Assembly: GCA_003542935.1 (NCBI GenBank)
Contig: DPJQ01000194.1
Coordinates: 1-7,063, forward strand
Direction: 5' to 3'
DNA from: Lachnospiraceae bacterium
Lineage (GTDB): Bacteria > Bacillota > Clostridia > Lachnospirales > Lachnospiraceae
DNA length: 7,063 nt
The notes under the pieces are model-generated. The model was not told where the DNA came from. It was given only the letters and a program-made list of their open reading frames with translations, and ran no database searches. A program made the position numbers and the translations under genes. Positions 6,930 through 7,063 of the stretch are shown piece by piece (the stretch's first letter is position 1; each line of letters opens with the position of its first letter).

Positions 6930-7063
6930 ATGGCAGAAAAAGTAATACACCGGAAGATAGAGTGTCATCGCAGACGGGTTCCCGCATCCCGATCGCCGAT
7001 TGCAGGGATTTTTGATGATACGATGCTGAATCTGCGAAGCTGTGCGGGTTTTGAAATTTCCAG
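6930..7063 (+). CDS. Start of a further operon gene, function uncertain, cut by the window edge
   Basis: An ATG at 6930 opens a frame with no stop to the end of the window (44 complete codons). GGAG at 6921-6924 is 5 bases before it, and it begins only 19 bases after the transporter stop, so it is probably translated as part of the same operon. The visible peptide begins MAEKVIHRKIECHRRR and contains GIFDDTMLN near residues 27-35. The pattern of an R-x-I-E start followed by a DDT/D-type turn faintly recalls DUF2889 proteins, but this comes from memory of the family's look and is weak. No signal peptide or membrane segment is seen in the available part. Confidence 0.6.
   Translation, partial: MAEKVIHRKIECHRRRVPASRSPIAGIFDDTMLNLRSCAGFEIS

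Overview
The window looks like part of a chromosome from an anaerobic member of the Clostridia, most likely of the Lachnospiraceae type. This rests on a class A-like RNase P RNA fragment, purine-rich Shine-Dalgarno sites (AGGAGG, GGGAGG) 5-7 bases before ATG starts, a fairly GC-rich third codon position, and gene families common in gut and anaerobic Firmicutes. The species cannot be named from the sequence alone.

Layout: the left edge holds the 5' part of rnpB on the minus strand, with a strong promoter at about 160-189. Diverging from it is a PucR/CdaR-type regulator (224-1675), which ends at a strong hairpin plus T-run (1700-1748). After a probable promoter (1762-1790) comes a tight plus-strand cluster: a URO-D/MtaA-like methyltransferase (1842-2900), a DASS/SLC13-type anion symporter (2931-4367), a second URO-D/MtaA-like paralogue (4419-5450), a GPH (MelB-type) MFS transporter (5483-6910), and the start of a further gene (from 6930) that runs off the right edge. 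Gaps inside the cluster are 19-51 bases and every gene has its own good ribosome binding site, so it is very probably one operon.

Proposed joint role (inference): an anionic substrate enters through the DASS carrier, a glycoside-like or other substrate or product moves through the GPH carrier, and the two URO-D-like enzymes act on it. Relatives of these enzymes move methyl groups to or from corrinoid cofactors, so demethylation of a methoxylated or methylated small molecule is a reasonable guess. The PucR-type protein is the likely local regulator. No corrinoid protein, corrinoid reactivase or methyl-H4folate transferase is visible here. The substrate is unknown. Both methyltransferase-like proteins keep the HxCG metal motif but seem to lack the usual C-terminal third zinc cysteine, and the GPH carrier lacks two of the three MelB cation-site carboxylates. 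The cluster may therefore be a divergent, uncharacterised version of these families.

No insertion sequence, CRISPR array, tRNA or phage gene was seen, and no stretch of more than 300 bases lacks a gene.
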